Assembly (NCBI GenBank): GCA_015680685.1
Contig: MNCI01012713.1
Location: forward strand, 1,337,803-1,401,802
Source: Gnetum montanum
Lineage: Eukaryota; Streptophyta; Gnetopsida; Gnetales; Gnetaceae
Reading direction: 5' to 3'
Length of the DNA stretch: 64,000 nt
Part shown: piece after piece, positions 1 through 10,792 of the stretch
Numbering within the stretch: position 1 is the first letter of the stretch
Layout of the letters: each line of letters starts with the position of its first letter
Program-made: the position numbers and the translations under genes
Notes under the pieces: model-generated
What the model was told of the DNA's origin: nothing
The model's database searches: none
The model's input: the letters and a program-made list of their open reading frames with translations, nothing else

Positions 1-211
1 AGTAGCATAGATTAGGAACACATCATACACCTCACTTTGGACTAAACCATACATGACAAATATAACACTAGTCTAGGTGGGAAGACAGCGAACTACGACC
101 TAAGGATAACTGTCTAGGTGCCACAACTAGTCCATCTGTGGAGTTCGACCGGATCGTGCATGCGACACTTTTTTCGTATGGTTCAGTGTAGGGGTACCTC
201 GCCACTCATCA
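1..211 (+). mobile_element. 3' end of an Athila-type LTR (family A)
   Basis: The last part of a family A LTR, cut by the window edge. It shares with the other family A LTRs the 'gggaagacagcgaac' block, the 'ggttcagtgtaggggtacc' block, and the terminus GCCACTCATCA, ending at 211. The sequence after 211 is not a tRNA-Asp primer site, so this is the 3' LTR of an element or a solo LTR, not a 5' LTR. Its left half lies outside the window. Confidence 0.8.
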
Positions 212-816
212 AATATATTGTGCATAATATGGTCATTTTTGCAATTGTTTGGAGAATGAATTTATGTGTTTCTGGGCATTTTACTTTGCATACCGTTTCC
301 TTGGAGATCTATTGCAAGTATCTCTATAATCTATGTGTAAGTTTTACATACAACCTTTCTATTTTTAATCATATTTGTAGTTTCTTAGGTATCCTCCTTT
401 ACTTTCTTTTTCATTGTTGCATAATCTATTCTCTTAAACTTTGCTTTATAATAACCTGATTTTCCATTCAAAAATTTTGTGCTAAAAACATACTATGGCA
501 ATCACTATTAGGAAATCCAAAACAAATCTCCATTATGCTTTACAGCCATATATATACTAATATGTGAAGTGTAAACCAAAGAAGTTATAATTGAGAGGAA
601 CCAAATGATTAACTGGTCTCATGATTTCATCATCTTTGAATTTAAAGAAACCTATGTATCCAACTTAATCAAAATAAAATTATTATAATGTACGAGAATA
701 ACTTTAAGGAAATAAGATAGGTGTTAAAGTGTGCGCCATCAAATGGTATAAATGTAACAACATAAACCAACGTTTCGTGTGAGATTATTTGGACTTTTCC
801 ATATCTGATTTCCATT
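212..816. other. Unassigned AT-rich sequence
   Basis: No gene, repeat relationship or recognisable domain was found. The open frame at 118-459 starts inside the LTR and has no coding character. This is the genomic flank of the LTR that ends at 211. Confidence 0.5.
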
Positions 817-952
817 TCATGGAGCAGGATAAGAATTGCCATCCATCTGACCCTGAGGATGTTTCCATCTTGAAAATTCAGTGAGTGGTACAAAAAATGG
901 CAGATCATCCAACCTTACATCCCCTTTGCTTGCAGCACTGAATCGTCCGATA
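817..952 (-). pseudogene. Orphan terminal exon of an unrecognised plant gene
   Basis: On the minus strand a T-rich stretch ends in CAAG just before 952, like a 3' splice site. It is followed by an open frame that runs to a TGA stop at 819-817. The reading contains a protein-like segment, DDLPFFVPLTEFSRW then KHPQGQMDG, with no low complexity and with codon choice unlike the surrounding AT-rich DNA. I do not recognise the family. The stretch 1013-1153 on the same strand could be the preceding exon in a compatible phase, but no GT donor is visible there. It may be the 3' end of a real gene or a degraded copy. Confidence 0.35.
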
Positions 953-1012
953 CTTGAAAAAAATAATAACTCCAATATCTCATATAAAAAATAAAAATAA
1001 AAAATTCAAATC

Positions 1013-1153
1013 CTTTGGGCACCATTCATGATTTGTTCCTGGTGGCCACCATGACTGACGTGATTCTCGTCTATGCCTCCATTACCATTCTAGTGGGCGA
1101 GACGGGCTAGTCCACTACCATCTTCCCCAAAGCCAGTCCCCTCAATGCCATGA
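1013..1153 (-). pseudogene. Possible exon remnant upstream of the orphan exon
   Basis: The minus strand reads as a Gly/Asn/His-rich segment (GFGEDGSGLARLAH, one TAG stop, then NGNGGIDENHVSHGGHQEQ). Base composition is richer in GC than the flanks. Its last complete codon leaves two bases, which matches the phase of the exon at 817-952, but the expected GT donor is absent. The stop and missing donor suggest decay. The family is not recognised. Confidence 0.25.
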
Positions 1154-1483
1154 TTTTTAACAACAATTTGTTAGAGTACATGCACCAACGCCAACGGGTA
1201 CAAGTACCCCAACAACTACAAACAACAATAACAACTACAACAGTAGCTACAACGGCAATGGATATTTCATTATTTCTTGACTAGTTAATGCCACCGCTGC
1301 AGATACTCCATTTGCTCCAATCAGTAAACTGTAAAAAATAGCAAGGTTATCTTTTGCAGTAAACTGCCTCTTTTGTTGCCCAGCTTTCTTAAGAGAACTC
1401 AATATCAATTTCTTTGTTCATGAAATTTTGGCTAAAAGTTTAAGTCAAAACTTACCATTTCCCAACCTACCTCAACTACTCTG

Positions 1484-1665
1484 GAATTGCATGGCTATAC
1501 TAGCCCAACCTAGTCATGTGAGAAATTATGTTTTATACCATTTTCCAATCCTAACTAAGCTGAGAATTGCATGGCTATGCTAGCCCAGCCTATGCAGGAA
1601 ATTATGCTTTTTACCATTTCCCAATCCCAACTACGCATGGCTACGCTGACCGAGCATAGTCATAA
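1484..1665. repeat. Tandem repeat, period about 80 bp
   Basis: The block beginning GAATTGCATGGCTAT occurs at 1484 and again at 1564, with the intervening ACCATTTYCCAATC segment repeated too. A third partial copy starts near 1635. A degenerate leading copy of the ACCATTTCCCAA segment lies near 1453. There are about 2.5 copies, diverged by a few bases each. No function is evident. Confidence 0.7.
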
Positions 1666-1929
1666 ACTAGTTACATTTGGTTACAAAGTGCCACGGTTCC
1701 ATATCTTATACTCACACATCTACGTAACATGCTCCATAAATCATGACATCCAATACTCACACTATACCATAACTGTTAGTATATAAAAAATCCTCAAAGA
1801 ATTAAAAATAAAAAAAATGCAATAACATTTGCAGTTACAACAACTGCTACACAAGAATTTTCTGTCACCAAATACTGACGGCGTGACTCCTGGGCACAAG
1901 CCAACTCGCCACAAAAAAATAATAACAAT

Positions 1930-2175
1930 TAAAATTTAAGTCTATTTTTGGGTTTCGCTCCTACCACTGCTACCCTTGCACCAGCGCTAATACCTTGAGA
2001 GTTCCCAAAAGTGACGTGGTGGTGCATGTCTGTCCGTTCATACCGTCGCTTCCAATTTCCGCAGAGCACATGCTCAGCGGTGCCGCGGCTTCTACGGAGT
2101 GCAACGATGGTGTTACAACAGTAGTTGTTCCTGTGAACTACGCGCACAGCCAAGCCCACTTCTTGACTTGTCATA
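1930..2175 (-). other. GC-richer stretch with possible Ser/Thr-rich exon
   Basis: Between the HD-Zip gene and the orphan exon lies a locally GC-richer stretch. One minus-strand frame reads as a Ser/Thr/Ala-rich segment with a possible AAG/GTATTA donor near 1995; another frame stays open for 81 codons. It may belong with the exon remnants at 1013-1153 and 817-952, or be chance. No family is recognised. Confidence 0.2.
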
Positions 2176-2229
2176 ATGTCATCATTGGAGTAGTAAGTTA
2201 TGAATTACATTTTAGATGACTATGAACAT

Positions 2230-2256
2230 AATCCCATAATGGCCCTTGATGGGATT
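2230..2256 (-). other. Short inverted repeat with AATAAT just after it
   Basis: An 8-bp stem (AATCCCAT / ATGGGATT) with an 11-base loop lies about 75 bp downstream of the HD-Zip stop codon. On the minus strand it overlaps TTGAATAATCC, a plausible weak polyadenylation signal for that gene. The assignment is inferred from position. Confidence 0.3.
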
Positions 2257-2331
2257 ATTCAACATTCAAGCAAAATCCATTTCGGGGCCGCATGCTAGGT
2301 CCATTTTCATGAATTAGAAAGTCGTAATAGT

Positions 2332-3611
2332 CTAGGTAGATGCATGCCTGTGTTCGTGTTCAGTAGACGGGTGGAATGCTTGTGCCCAGTTCCACCACAG
2401 ATTCTCTTGATCTTCCATGGAAAAAGCAGAGGTACACGCTGTCGTCGATGCCTCGGGTAAAATGCCTTCCTTGATATTCAGGACGTGTTGTTCCCGAGTT
2501 TCTTCCTCTCCTTCGACGTGAGAAAAGTCGAAAAGATTTGCTTCAAACGGAGAAAACCCGGTCGAACTTACATACCCTACAGCTGAAGAGTGTCCACTAT
2601 CGATTTGATGAGGACTGTCCTCATCGAGAACCGCACTTGCATCCGTACCGGAACGAAGAGGATCCTCAAACATATAGCGCAAGAGCAGAGAATCCAATGG
2701 AGCGATTATCTCGTCTGAGACAACCTCGGATCTCGCACTGTTCTGAAGCTGCGAATCAGTATCCATAAGCACTTTATCGCTTTTCTCTTCTACGGTAAGG
2801 ATTTCCAATCCTTTTTCTTTAGCGTGCAGTTTGTCTGTCAGGCAAATAACCTGCGGAAGTCCAATACTCGTTGTGAGACCAGAATTACAGGTTCCTTGTT
2901 AATCAAGCTTTCACACACGTTCTTAATGTGATTTCGACCATTTTGCAAGCAAATTACATAACTAATGTAGAAAAACGATCTGCCCAAATGGCTTGAGCAT
3001 ACTGACCTCAGCCCTGAGTTTTTCTGTCTCTTTCAGCAAATTGTCATAATTACTTTTGAGAGTGTGGTAGCTTGATTTTAAAACATCATGCTCTTTTTCG
3101 AGCTGTTTGGATTTCCGTTTGGCTAGCCTGTTCTGGAACCAAACAGTAACCTGCCTGGGCTGCAATCCCAGATCTCTGGCAAGTTGAGTTTTCCTCTCAG
3201 GCTCCAGCTTGTTGTCCACCTCAAAGCTTTTCTCCAGAACGTGCACCTGCTCCGCTGTCAGCCGTCTTTTCTTCTCTGGCTGATGAAACTCCTCTTCCTC
3301 TGTTTCCTCACCCTCCAGTTGAGTGTTGTAGAACAACCTCTTGGATGAATTCTTTACCACTTCGGTTGGGCAACCTGAGGATCAACTCAGCCCTTTCAAA
3401 AAAAATTTGGAAAACCAAAGGACAATGCAAACTACACGGAGAACTAAACCAGGTCCTACTGCAAGCAGGAAACGTTAAACGCACCTTGGAGGACGGAAAC
3501 GGAGTCCTCGGCGCGAGTCTGGAGGAGGCTGCTGAAATTGAATTCAGAATCGGACGTCGTCGCATGTCTCAACCCTGCCTTCGGCGCCTGCAACAACCAC
3601 GACGACGACAT
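2332..3611 (-). CDS. Class I HD-Zip homeodomain-leucine zipper transcription factor
   Basis: A nuclear DNA-binding factor of the plant-specific HD-Zip I class; members bind pseudopalindromic CAATNATTG sites as dimers. Three exons read in one frame: 3611-3485, 3374-3007 and 2850-2332, giving 337 residues. Introns are 3484-3375 (donor GTGCGT, acceptor CTCAG) and 3006-2851 (donor GTCAGT, acceptor CGCAG). The homeodomain is about residues 74-133 and begins after [20 protein letters not shown]. It is followed directly by a zipper with Leu at 134, 141, 148, 155, 162 and 169. The last heptad is encoded by exon 3, which supports the splice model. The C-terminus is acidic with a late Trp-rich motif (ENLWWNWA), typical of class I. 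Overall it resembles the HAT5/ATHB1 group. Odd: recognition helix 3 reads [13 protein letters not shown] where the family has WFQNRRARWKTKQ; Leu126 replaces the near-invariant Arg53. The 5' leader (about 3611-3765) is pyrimidine-rich with CTT/CTG triplets. Confidence 0.93.
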
Positions 3612-3790
3612 GTGCACAGATAGATCTGCCGTTTGCTTGTTTCGATATTTGAATACAAAAACGTGATCGCAATGAGAAAAGATTCAGAGAACAACGAAGT
3701 TGAATGTAATGGGAGGAGGAGCAACAGCAGCAGAAGAAGCAGAACTGCAAAAGAAGATGATGAAGCAGCAGCAACGAGCGGAGGTTAGGG

Positions 3791-3798
3791 CTTTATAA
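3791..3798 (-). promoter_or_regulatory. TATA box of the HD-Zip gene
   Basis: The minus strand reads TTATAAAG within CCTTATAAAGCCC, about 180 bp upstream of the chosen ATG at 3611. A start site near 3765 would give a leader of about 150 bp. This is the only TATA-like element in the local GC-rich island, and its position fits the gene. Confidence 0.65.
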
Positions 3799-3811
3799 GG
3801 CGATTCCCGCC

Positions 3812-3849
3812 TTTTGGCAGCATGATTCCCTCATTTTGGCAGCATGATT
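3812..3849. repeat. Two direct copies of a 16-bp promoter motif
   Basis: TTTTGGCAGCATGATT occurs at 3812-3827 and 3834-3849, period 22 bp, just upstream of the HD-Zip TATA box. The motif is identical in both copies. It could be a binding site pair or a small duplication. Confidence 0.6.
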
Positions 3850-3942
3850 GCCGGTGATTGCCAACCACCTGACCGAAACCGCCCGCCTGCCCGGATATTG
3901 CCGGCAGTCGGGCTGCCTGCCTACCTGCCCAGCATCTTCCCT

Positions 3943-3990
3943 GACAAATCTTTTCCCGCCAGCTTGTCTCAGACAAATCTTTTCCCGCCA
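3943..3990 (+). promoter_or_regulatory. Paired E2F-like elements upstream of the HD-Zip gene
   Basis: GACAAATCTTTTCCCGCCA occurs at 3943-3961 and exactly again at 3972-3990, period 29 bp. Each copy contains TTTCCCGC, which fits the published E2F consensus TTTSSCGC. A third, weaker ATTCCCGCC lies at 3803-3811. They sit about 150-190 bp upstream of the TATA box in a GC-rich stretch (3800-4000) that contrasts with the AT-rich flanks. E2F control is inferred from motif and position only. Confidence 0.45.
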
Positions 3991-3999
3991 CCGTCTGCC

Positions 4000-4495
4000 A
4001 AAATGTAGAGTAAAATTATCCCAAATCATGATAGATAAGGAAATGAAATTTTAGTTATTGTACCCACATATTATATCTTGCAAATAAATCTAGAATCACT
4101 AAAAAAAATTGTAAAATGACTTAGATATGATCAAGATAGTGAATACTCCCAATTCTGATTATTCAAATTCCAAGATTATGTAAAAAATGATGAATGATGT
4201 TGATGAATATTAATGAATTGATGGTGAACTAGTAAAATTCTTGCTGAAATTATGTTGATGATTGCATGACATGAATTTCCAAGAGATGCCTTAGATATAT
4301 ATATGACAAGTGGGAAAAAGTTTACTAAAAATAACATAATATAGCCCTAATGACAAAATAACCTTAAAATTATATATTTGTGTGTGTATAGGGGCCAAAA
4401 TAACATTACAATTGACCATCAATTTGAAAATTTCACATATTTTTTTAAAATAAATTCCTATTATATAATAAAATCTTGTTCTCTAAAAAACAAAT
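4000..4495 (-). mobile_element. Copia LTR fragment in the HD-Zip upstream region
   Basis: About 490 bp match the U3-side part of the Copia LTR at 47963-48887 in the same orientation. Shared blocks include AAATAAATCTAGAATCAC, ATGATGAATGATGTTGATG and ACTAAAAATAA. The right end (CTCTAAAAAACAAATAG) lies where the complete LTR begins on the minus strand. The 3' part of the LTR is missing. It lies within about 200 bp of the HD-Zip TATA box, so it may have become part of that promoter. Confidence 0.7.
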
Positions 4496-5599
4496 AGTAG
4501 AATCATATGTAAACCATAGCTAAGTGCATCATCACACACTAGTGAAGCACAAAAATCAATTGTGACCTTGCATAGTAGGTTATGCAAAATGAATGTAGCC
4601 TATGCTAACCCTTGCATCTCTACCCCTACTCCTCTCAAAAGCATGGTGTTGATGCTTTTCTTTTATCATTGATAGTAATGAATTCTCGTACTTTTGCTAT
4701 ATCATGCAACTATTTTTCTCCTTGCTACAAGTGTTGTGGTCAAGTTGGATGCTATCTTGCTACTTCATGGCCATTACCCTCATTAATTCCACCAAGCTAG
4801 ATTAAGGAAAATTCAAGTAGCCTAGAGAAATGAATGGTCTAGTTTAGTAATAGTTTCAAAGATTTAATGGACTCATTTAACAACCAAATCAAAGATTTAA
4901 TGGACCAATTCAACCCTTTAACCCTAGGATTCTATTAGGATACAATATTTGCTTATGCTATAAACAACTTAACCCTATTAGAAAAGAGTGTCTAAAGTTG
5001 CTTCAAAGGGAGAGCGCTACATAGAATAGGAGAGTAGAACCTATGGTTCTAGATCCTAGGATCAACTAAGAAAATAGAGGAAGAGTTGTTAATAATCTTA
5101 GGATGGTTCAAGAGAATAGAAAAACTAATAATAATCAAGGAAGAGGTGGGAGAACTATGAATTAGTGCTAAATCTATGCTATATTAGGAAGAAATATATA
5201 GGAGGAACCTAACACTATGATTGTAACTAGTTTATGCTTATGTCGTGAGATTCAAATGACTATGAACATCTTGAATAGTGTGTGATAGTGGACGATTTTA
5301 TAAAAATAAATTATGTTTAAACAAACACATTTTCCCATTAATAAATAACATGCTCTACACACAAGAGAGGATTGACTCTCATCATCATTTTCTATGCTAC
5401 CAAGACAGCCCACCACCACGATAGCCTTGTCGTTACAAATCTCCTCAATGTTTTACATATTACATGTCATGCCTATCCTCATAGTATATATATATATAAT
5501 TTAAGTTTATTAACCATGTGGTGACATATATGCACCTATTATTTACTATATTATATACACATGACCATGTATCCTATCATCCATTCTATTGCTTATGAT
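4496..5599. other. Unassigned AT-rich sequence
   Basis: No coding capacity above background and no match to the other repeats in the window was found, apart from simple AT runs. It separates the Copia fragment from the first Tat-type derivative. Confidence 0.5.
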
Positions 5600-5929
5600 C
5601 CTCAAATCTTATTTCCTACTCTATACTATGACTTATTATCACATATCCTCTTTTCATTCATTTATATCTTACACATATCCATTCTCTCATTAACTATATA
5701 TTTTTACATACATTGTTTATTTTCTATCTATGATTAATTCACATCCATTCATATGTAACATTGTAGTCTTGCCTCATCTAGAATTGAGGAATTGAATTTT
5801 ATGCAAATTTTTTTTTAAAATATTTTTTTTTTCACCTAGTTTTATTTTATTTTACCTCAATATTATTCTATTCTACCCTTGTTTACCCAAGCTTTACCTT
5901 GTAGTGACCTTGCTAGTGAAATAGGTCCC

Positions 5930-6055
5930 TAGCATGGTCTGCCAAGTCCTTAAACTAGCAACATGGCCCACCAACACCTTAAATTGGCAACATGGCCTAC
6001 TAAGGCCTTAAATTGGCAATGTGGGCTGCTAAGGCCTAAAACTGGCAAAAGTGTA
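5930..6055 (+). repeat. Minisatellite of about 30 bp in the Tat spacer
   Basis: About four degenerate copies of a unit like CCTTAAACTAGCAACATGGC followed by CYACYAAGG. The same unit recurs at 9125-9250, and reversed at 36790-36975 and near 20400-20428, always in the spacer next to the RT or protease region of this family. Confidence 0.7.
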
Positions 6056-6371
6056 ACCATAGTTAACCATGTTTAACTTTACTATTTTTCACATTGATTG
6101 GTTTAACCTTATTTCATCATGTTCAACTTGTTTTTAACCTTGTTTTTGACCTTTTTGTTCCCATCATTTAGCCTTTGTTTAACCTCTTATAGCCTTTGTT
6201 GACCTTGTTTGACCACATGAAGCTATGTTTTTGCTAATTACTACAGTATTCTATATCATTTTGGCATTATTTACTCATTTTACCCAAGTTCTATTTATGT
6301 GCTTATGGTGGATATGTAGGATTGGAGTATGGACACCATAGCATCAACATAACCTCAATAAGCACAAGATC

Positions 6372-6554
6372 AAGGAAGGCTACTTAGTCCTCAAAGTCAT
6401 CCACAAGCATGTGGACAAGTTCTTAGTCAACTAGGAAGGGTCTTTCTTGCTCACCAAGGCCTACAACAATGGGGCCTACTAGATAGTAAACATGGATGGA
6501 TATGAGTTGGCCAATTCAATCAATCATTCCTATCTAAAACCTTACTACATGTAG
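6372..6554 (+). pseudogene. C-terminal end of Tat-type integrase (B1)
   Basis: The frame reads the conserved end of plant Ty3/gypsy integrase: a KEGYLVLKVI start, EG after a stop at the conserved Trp, NMDGYELAN, and a final LKPYYM before TAG. Two in-frame TAG stops break it, one at the conserved Trp of the NWEGP motif. Only about 60 residues remain; the catalytic core is deleted. Confidence 0.85.
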
Positions 6555-7578
6555 TCGATGCGAGCCAACCGTTGACATTAACAACATTTGCAACAAATAG
6601 TAAGCATGAGCTTTCTCTATTTTGCACAATAGATGAATTGTGGAACCTTTTAACATTGGTGACCTTTGGTAGCCTAGTTTGCTGGTTATTTTGTATGGCC
6701 TTATGCATTGTATTGTAACAACATGTTTTCTTGGTTAGTTTTCTTGTCCTCTTGGAGTTGTGCTTGCAGGATGAAGCTTAGAAGTCATTGTAACGATGCA
6801 ACTCATTACAACAAGTCATCATGTAACCTCAATGCACAAGATCTGGTAAGTTTTTCTTGCCATACCAAGAGTGCTTGTTTCATATCATTTCCATTACCAT
6901 TCCCTTGAGCCCAATCCCGTAGCTTGATATAACCTTTCTCACCTTAAGCAATAATGATGACCAATGTGTGACACTTGTGCATTATGGTCATATGACATCC
7001 CTTCATCATACTCCACTCATTAAGTTCATTTGAATGTAACACAACTCATTCAATGGGAAGACCATCAATTTTATCTATTATAACACATCTCACTTCATGG
7101 GAAAATCAACTCAAAACCAACTTTGAAAAAGAGACTCAATGAAGGCTTCACCCCACAAAAAAAATCAAAAGGGAAAGTAAATTGCCAAGAGGTCGAATGG
7201 CCAGTGAAGCCCAAAATGCTAAAAAAATGACTTTGAACATGCAAAGGGAGGAGCCTAATGGCCAAAGAAACCTTGAAGTGAGGTGTTGATTCCCCAAACA
7301 CATTGTTAAGTGACCAACACTTCAAAACATGAAGTGCAAAGCCGTTATCAATTGATCAACATGTTAGTGCCATATCATAAGCATGATGTCAACATTTTAA
7401 ACTCATTGTTAACCTTGTACCATTTTCCTATAGCCAACAATAACCTTTATCGTAATCTTATGCCATCATCACAAGCACTCTTGGGCATGGTTTGACACTA
7501 CTAAATTAAGCGTAGAGGAAATGCTGGTGATGGACATCTCTTAGATCAGTCCTCGAAACATCAACAAAGAGGGGTTAA

Positions 7579-9122
7579 TGGAACACCACCAAAAAATCAT
7601 GTTACAAATCCTATTTTTCAACTTAAGGCAAAACTTTATTTTAAATGTGAGATATGTAGCCCATGAGCTATAGTCTTACATACTTCAGCCTTTTGGGGTT
7701 GAAAAATGCCTCAAAAGTTGTTGTTGGCTCACTTCCAAAGTGGAATAAGGTACATATATCTATATTTGGGCTTGGGAAGGCTAAAAATGCTTTGGGAATG
7801 GCCAAAATTAGCATTTTCATGGGTTTTTGTAGGGGTATAGCCCCAACTACGTTGGAACCATCAATTCCATTTGAGAAGCTCAATTCTATCTAGAAAGCTC
7901 TATTTTGTTCTAGAAGATGATGGGATTTTCCAATTTCAATCTAGCATAGTTACCATCAAAACCCAATGGAAATGCAATGTTGAAACTATTGGGATTTTCC
8001 ATTTTAGAATTGGTAGCATTTCCCATTTCCATTTTTGTTTTCCCAACAGTGGCTTGCATAGTCATCCTAAGTCTTTGACAATCGCACATGGGTAATGGGA
8101 ATAACATTTTCCAATGGGAACAACATTTCCTAATGGGATTAGCATTTTTTCAATCATTTTTAAACTTCCCAACATTTCCTACTACTTTCAAATTTTTCCA
8201 CATTTTCCACAATTTTTGGCATTTCCCAACAACCTCAGCATAGTTCATCAAAGCTAGCATAGTGAGGAGGGTGCTAGTATAGTCATGAAAGTCTATTTAC
8301 TATTTGTAGTAAACTGATGGGTTTTGTGGCTACGATGTATTCAAAATTAGTATAAATGGTAACTATGCTAAAAATTATAAATGTTGTAACCTACAAATTG
8401 ACACCAATCTGTTAGCAATCACAACAATGGTGTGCAAACCCAAAAATAGCCAATTCCATCCTATATAAACCTAACATGAATACCCTATTTCATTAAAAAC
8501 TGGACACAAGCTATAGCATTTTTGCATTTTTCCAGCTAGAAAGCCTTTGCAATCTAGTAATCACTTTGGTAGTAAAACTGGCACTATGCTGAGCATAGAA
8601 ACTTCCAAGTAATAACATTGCACCAAAAGTGAAATACCATTTGTGACCACATTGCTGATTTTGATGGAAACCAATAGGAAGTTGCTGGAAACTAGAGTTG
8701 TGAAGAATTTGGATTATGGAGTTGACATGGAACATAGCCTACTATCTCCAATGGACTTTAAGCTCCTACAAGAAACTTCTTGTGCTCTTAGCACAAAATA
8801 TGTATTGCATGAACCTCATTCTTTATTTTCCATTTCAATAAAGTTATAATTCATGTTGTGCAAATTTTAGTTTACATTTTGATCTTTGTTTTCATTTTCA
8901 TTCTGAATCTGCAACTTCAATTTCATTTTTGATTATGTTTTCATTTTCAATTTCATTTACATTTATGTTTATGTTCATGTTTACACTTCCATAAGTCCTT
9001 TGATGATCAATAAGACTATCTACGACACCTTGGTTTTGGAGGTCCTTGGGATTCAAGTTTATAACTATTTCAACACCATAGATTTTTGGTTCCTATTCGA
9101 ACAACCAAATTTTCCATGTCCA
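7579..9122 (+). mobile_element. Tat-type LTR (B1), about 1.54 kb
   Basis: It begins TGGAACACC after a purine-rich AAAGAGGGG tract (7568-7574), the likely polypurine tract. It aligns over its length with 10793-12328. A TATA box (TATATAAA) lies at 8462-8469 and an AATAAA signal at 8837-8842, as expected for U3-R-U5 order. The end at 9122 (GTCCA) is set by loss of similarity. What follows is not a primer site but the spacer of the next copy. Confidence 0.75.
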
Positions 9123-9124
9123 AC

Positions 9125-9250
9125 TATTTTACTGGCAACATGAACCACCAAGCCCTTAAACTGAACATGGTCCACCAAAACCTTAAACTAGTAACATGGC
9201 CTACTAAGGCCTTAAACTAGCAACATGACCTGCCAAGGCCTCAAACTAGC
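9125..9250 (+). repeat. Minisatellite of about 30 bp, second copy of the spacer
   Basis: Four degenerate units of the same repeat as at 5930-6055 (CCTTAAACTAGTAACATGGC and variants), here starting within a few bases of the B1 LTR end. Confidence 0.7.
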
Positions 9251-9576
9251 AAAATTGTAATCATAGTTAACCATGTTTAACCTTAATGTTTTTCACCTTG
9301 ATTAGTTTAGCCTTATCTCATCATGTTGCAACTTGTTTTTAACCTTGGTTTTGACCTTTGTGTTCCCATTTTTTGGCATTTGTTTGACCTCTTATAGCCT
9401 TTATGACCTTGTTTGATTACAAGAAGCTATGTTTTGGCTAATTACTATAGTATTCTATATCATTTTGACATTATTTAGTCATTTTATCGAAGTGCTACTT
9501 AATGTGCTTATGTTGGATATGCAAGATTGGAGTATGGACACCAAAACATCATCATAGCCTCAACAAACACAAGATT

Positions 9577-9759
9577 AAGGAAGGGGACCTAGTTCTCAAG
9601 GCTGTTCACAAGCATGTGGATAATTTCTTAGCCAACTAGGAAGGACATTTCTTGATCATTAAGGCCTATAGTAATGGGAACTACCAAATAGTAGACATGG
9701 ATGGGAATGAGTTGGCTAATCTGGTCAACCATTCCTATCTAAACCCTTAATACATGTAG
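9577..9759 (+). pseudogene. C-terminal end of Tat-type integrase (B2)
   Basis: The same integrase end as in B1: KEGDLVLKAVHKHVD, a TAG at the conserved Trp, then YQIVDMDGNELANLVN and a short tail. Two stops interrupt it. The core is deleted. Similarity to B1 extends on both sides, so this is a duplicate and not an independent insertion. Confidence 0.85.
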
Positions 9760-10792
9760 CCGATGCGAGCCAACTGTTGATGTCAACAACATCTACAACA
9801 AATAGAAAGCATGATCTTTCTTTAGTAACATTAGTAACCTTTGGTAGCCTAGTTTGCTAATTATTTTGTATGGCCTTATGCATTGTATTGTAATAAAATG
9901 TTTTCCTTGGTTAGTTTTCTTGTCCTCTTGGAGTTGTGCTTGTAGGATGAAGCCTAGAAGTCATCTTAAGGGTGCAACTCATTTTAGTAGCAAGTTACCA
10001 CATCACCTCAATGTGTAAGATTTGATGAGTTTGTTCTACCATACCAAGAGTGCTTTTTTCATATCATTTCCATTGCCATTCCCTTAAGTCCAACCCTGTA
10101 GCATGATATAACCGTCCTCATCTCAAGCAACAATGATGACCAATGTGTGACACTTGTACATTGTGGCCATATGACATCCCTTCATTGTACTCCACTTATT
10201 AAGTCCATTTGAATGTAACACAGCTCATTCAATGGGAAGACCATCAATTCTATCGAGTGTAAAACATCTCATTCGATGGGAAAATCAGCTCAAAATCAGC
10301 TTTGGCAAAGAGACCCAGTGAAGGTTTCACCCCAAAAAAAAAAATCAAAAGGGAATGAAAATTTCCAAGAGGCTAAATGAACAATGAAGCCCAAAAAGAT
10401 AAACAAAAATGGCTCCAAACATGCAAAGGGAAAAGCCTAACTTCCAAAGAAACCTTCGAGTGAGATGTTGGTTTCTCAAACACATTGCCGAGCAACCAAC
10501 ACTTCAAAACACAAAGTGTGAAGCCTTTATGAATCGGTCAACATGTCAATGCCATATCATAACCATGATGTCAACATTTGGAACTCATTGTTAACCCCAT
10601 CCCATTTGCCCATAGCTAATAATAATCTTTACTGTAACCTAATTCCATGATCACAAGCACTCTTGAGCATGATTTAACACTACTGAATCAAGCATGGATA
10701 GGAAACATTGGTGATGGATTTGCAGTGGTGTTTTGTATTCTTTATCAATGTCTTTTAGGTCAATCCTCTAAACATCAATAAAGAAGGGCCAA

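Larger units (their letters stand above)
5600..9122 (+). mobile_element. Tat-type Ty3/gypsy deletion derivative, copy B1
   Basis: A forward unit made of spacer with minisatellite, a short end of integrase, a 3' untranslated stretch and an LTR (7579-9122). Compared with the minus-strand element at 15384-20428, it keeps the spacer up to the start of the RT coding region (near 6330), then jumps to the integrase C-terminus at 6372. RT, both RNase H domains and the integrase core are absent. The same deletion is present in the adjacent copy B2. The left limit is approximate. Confidence 0.7.

Noticed and set aside
3345-3623. Forward frame of 92 codons
   Set aside because: Antisense to exons 1-2 of the HD-Zip gene; no domain.
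5930-6055. Possible CRISPR-like array
   Set aside because: Degenerate direct repeats without unique spacers, in plant DNA within a retroelement; it is a minisatellite.
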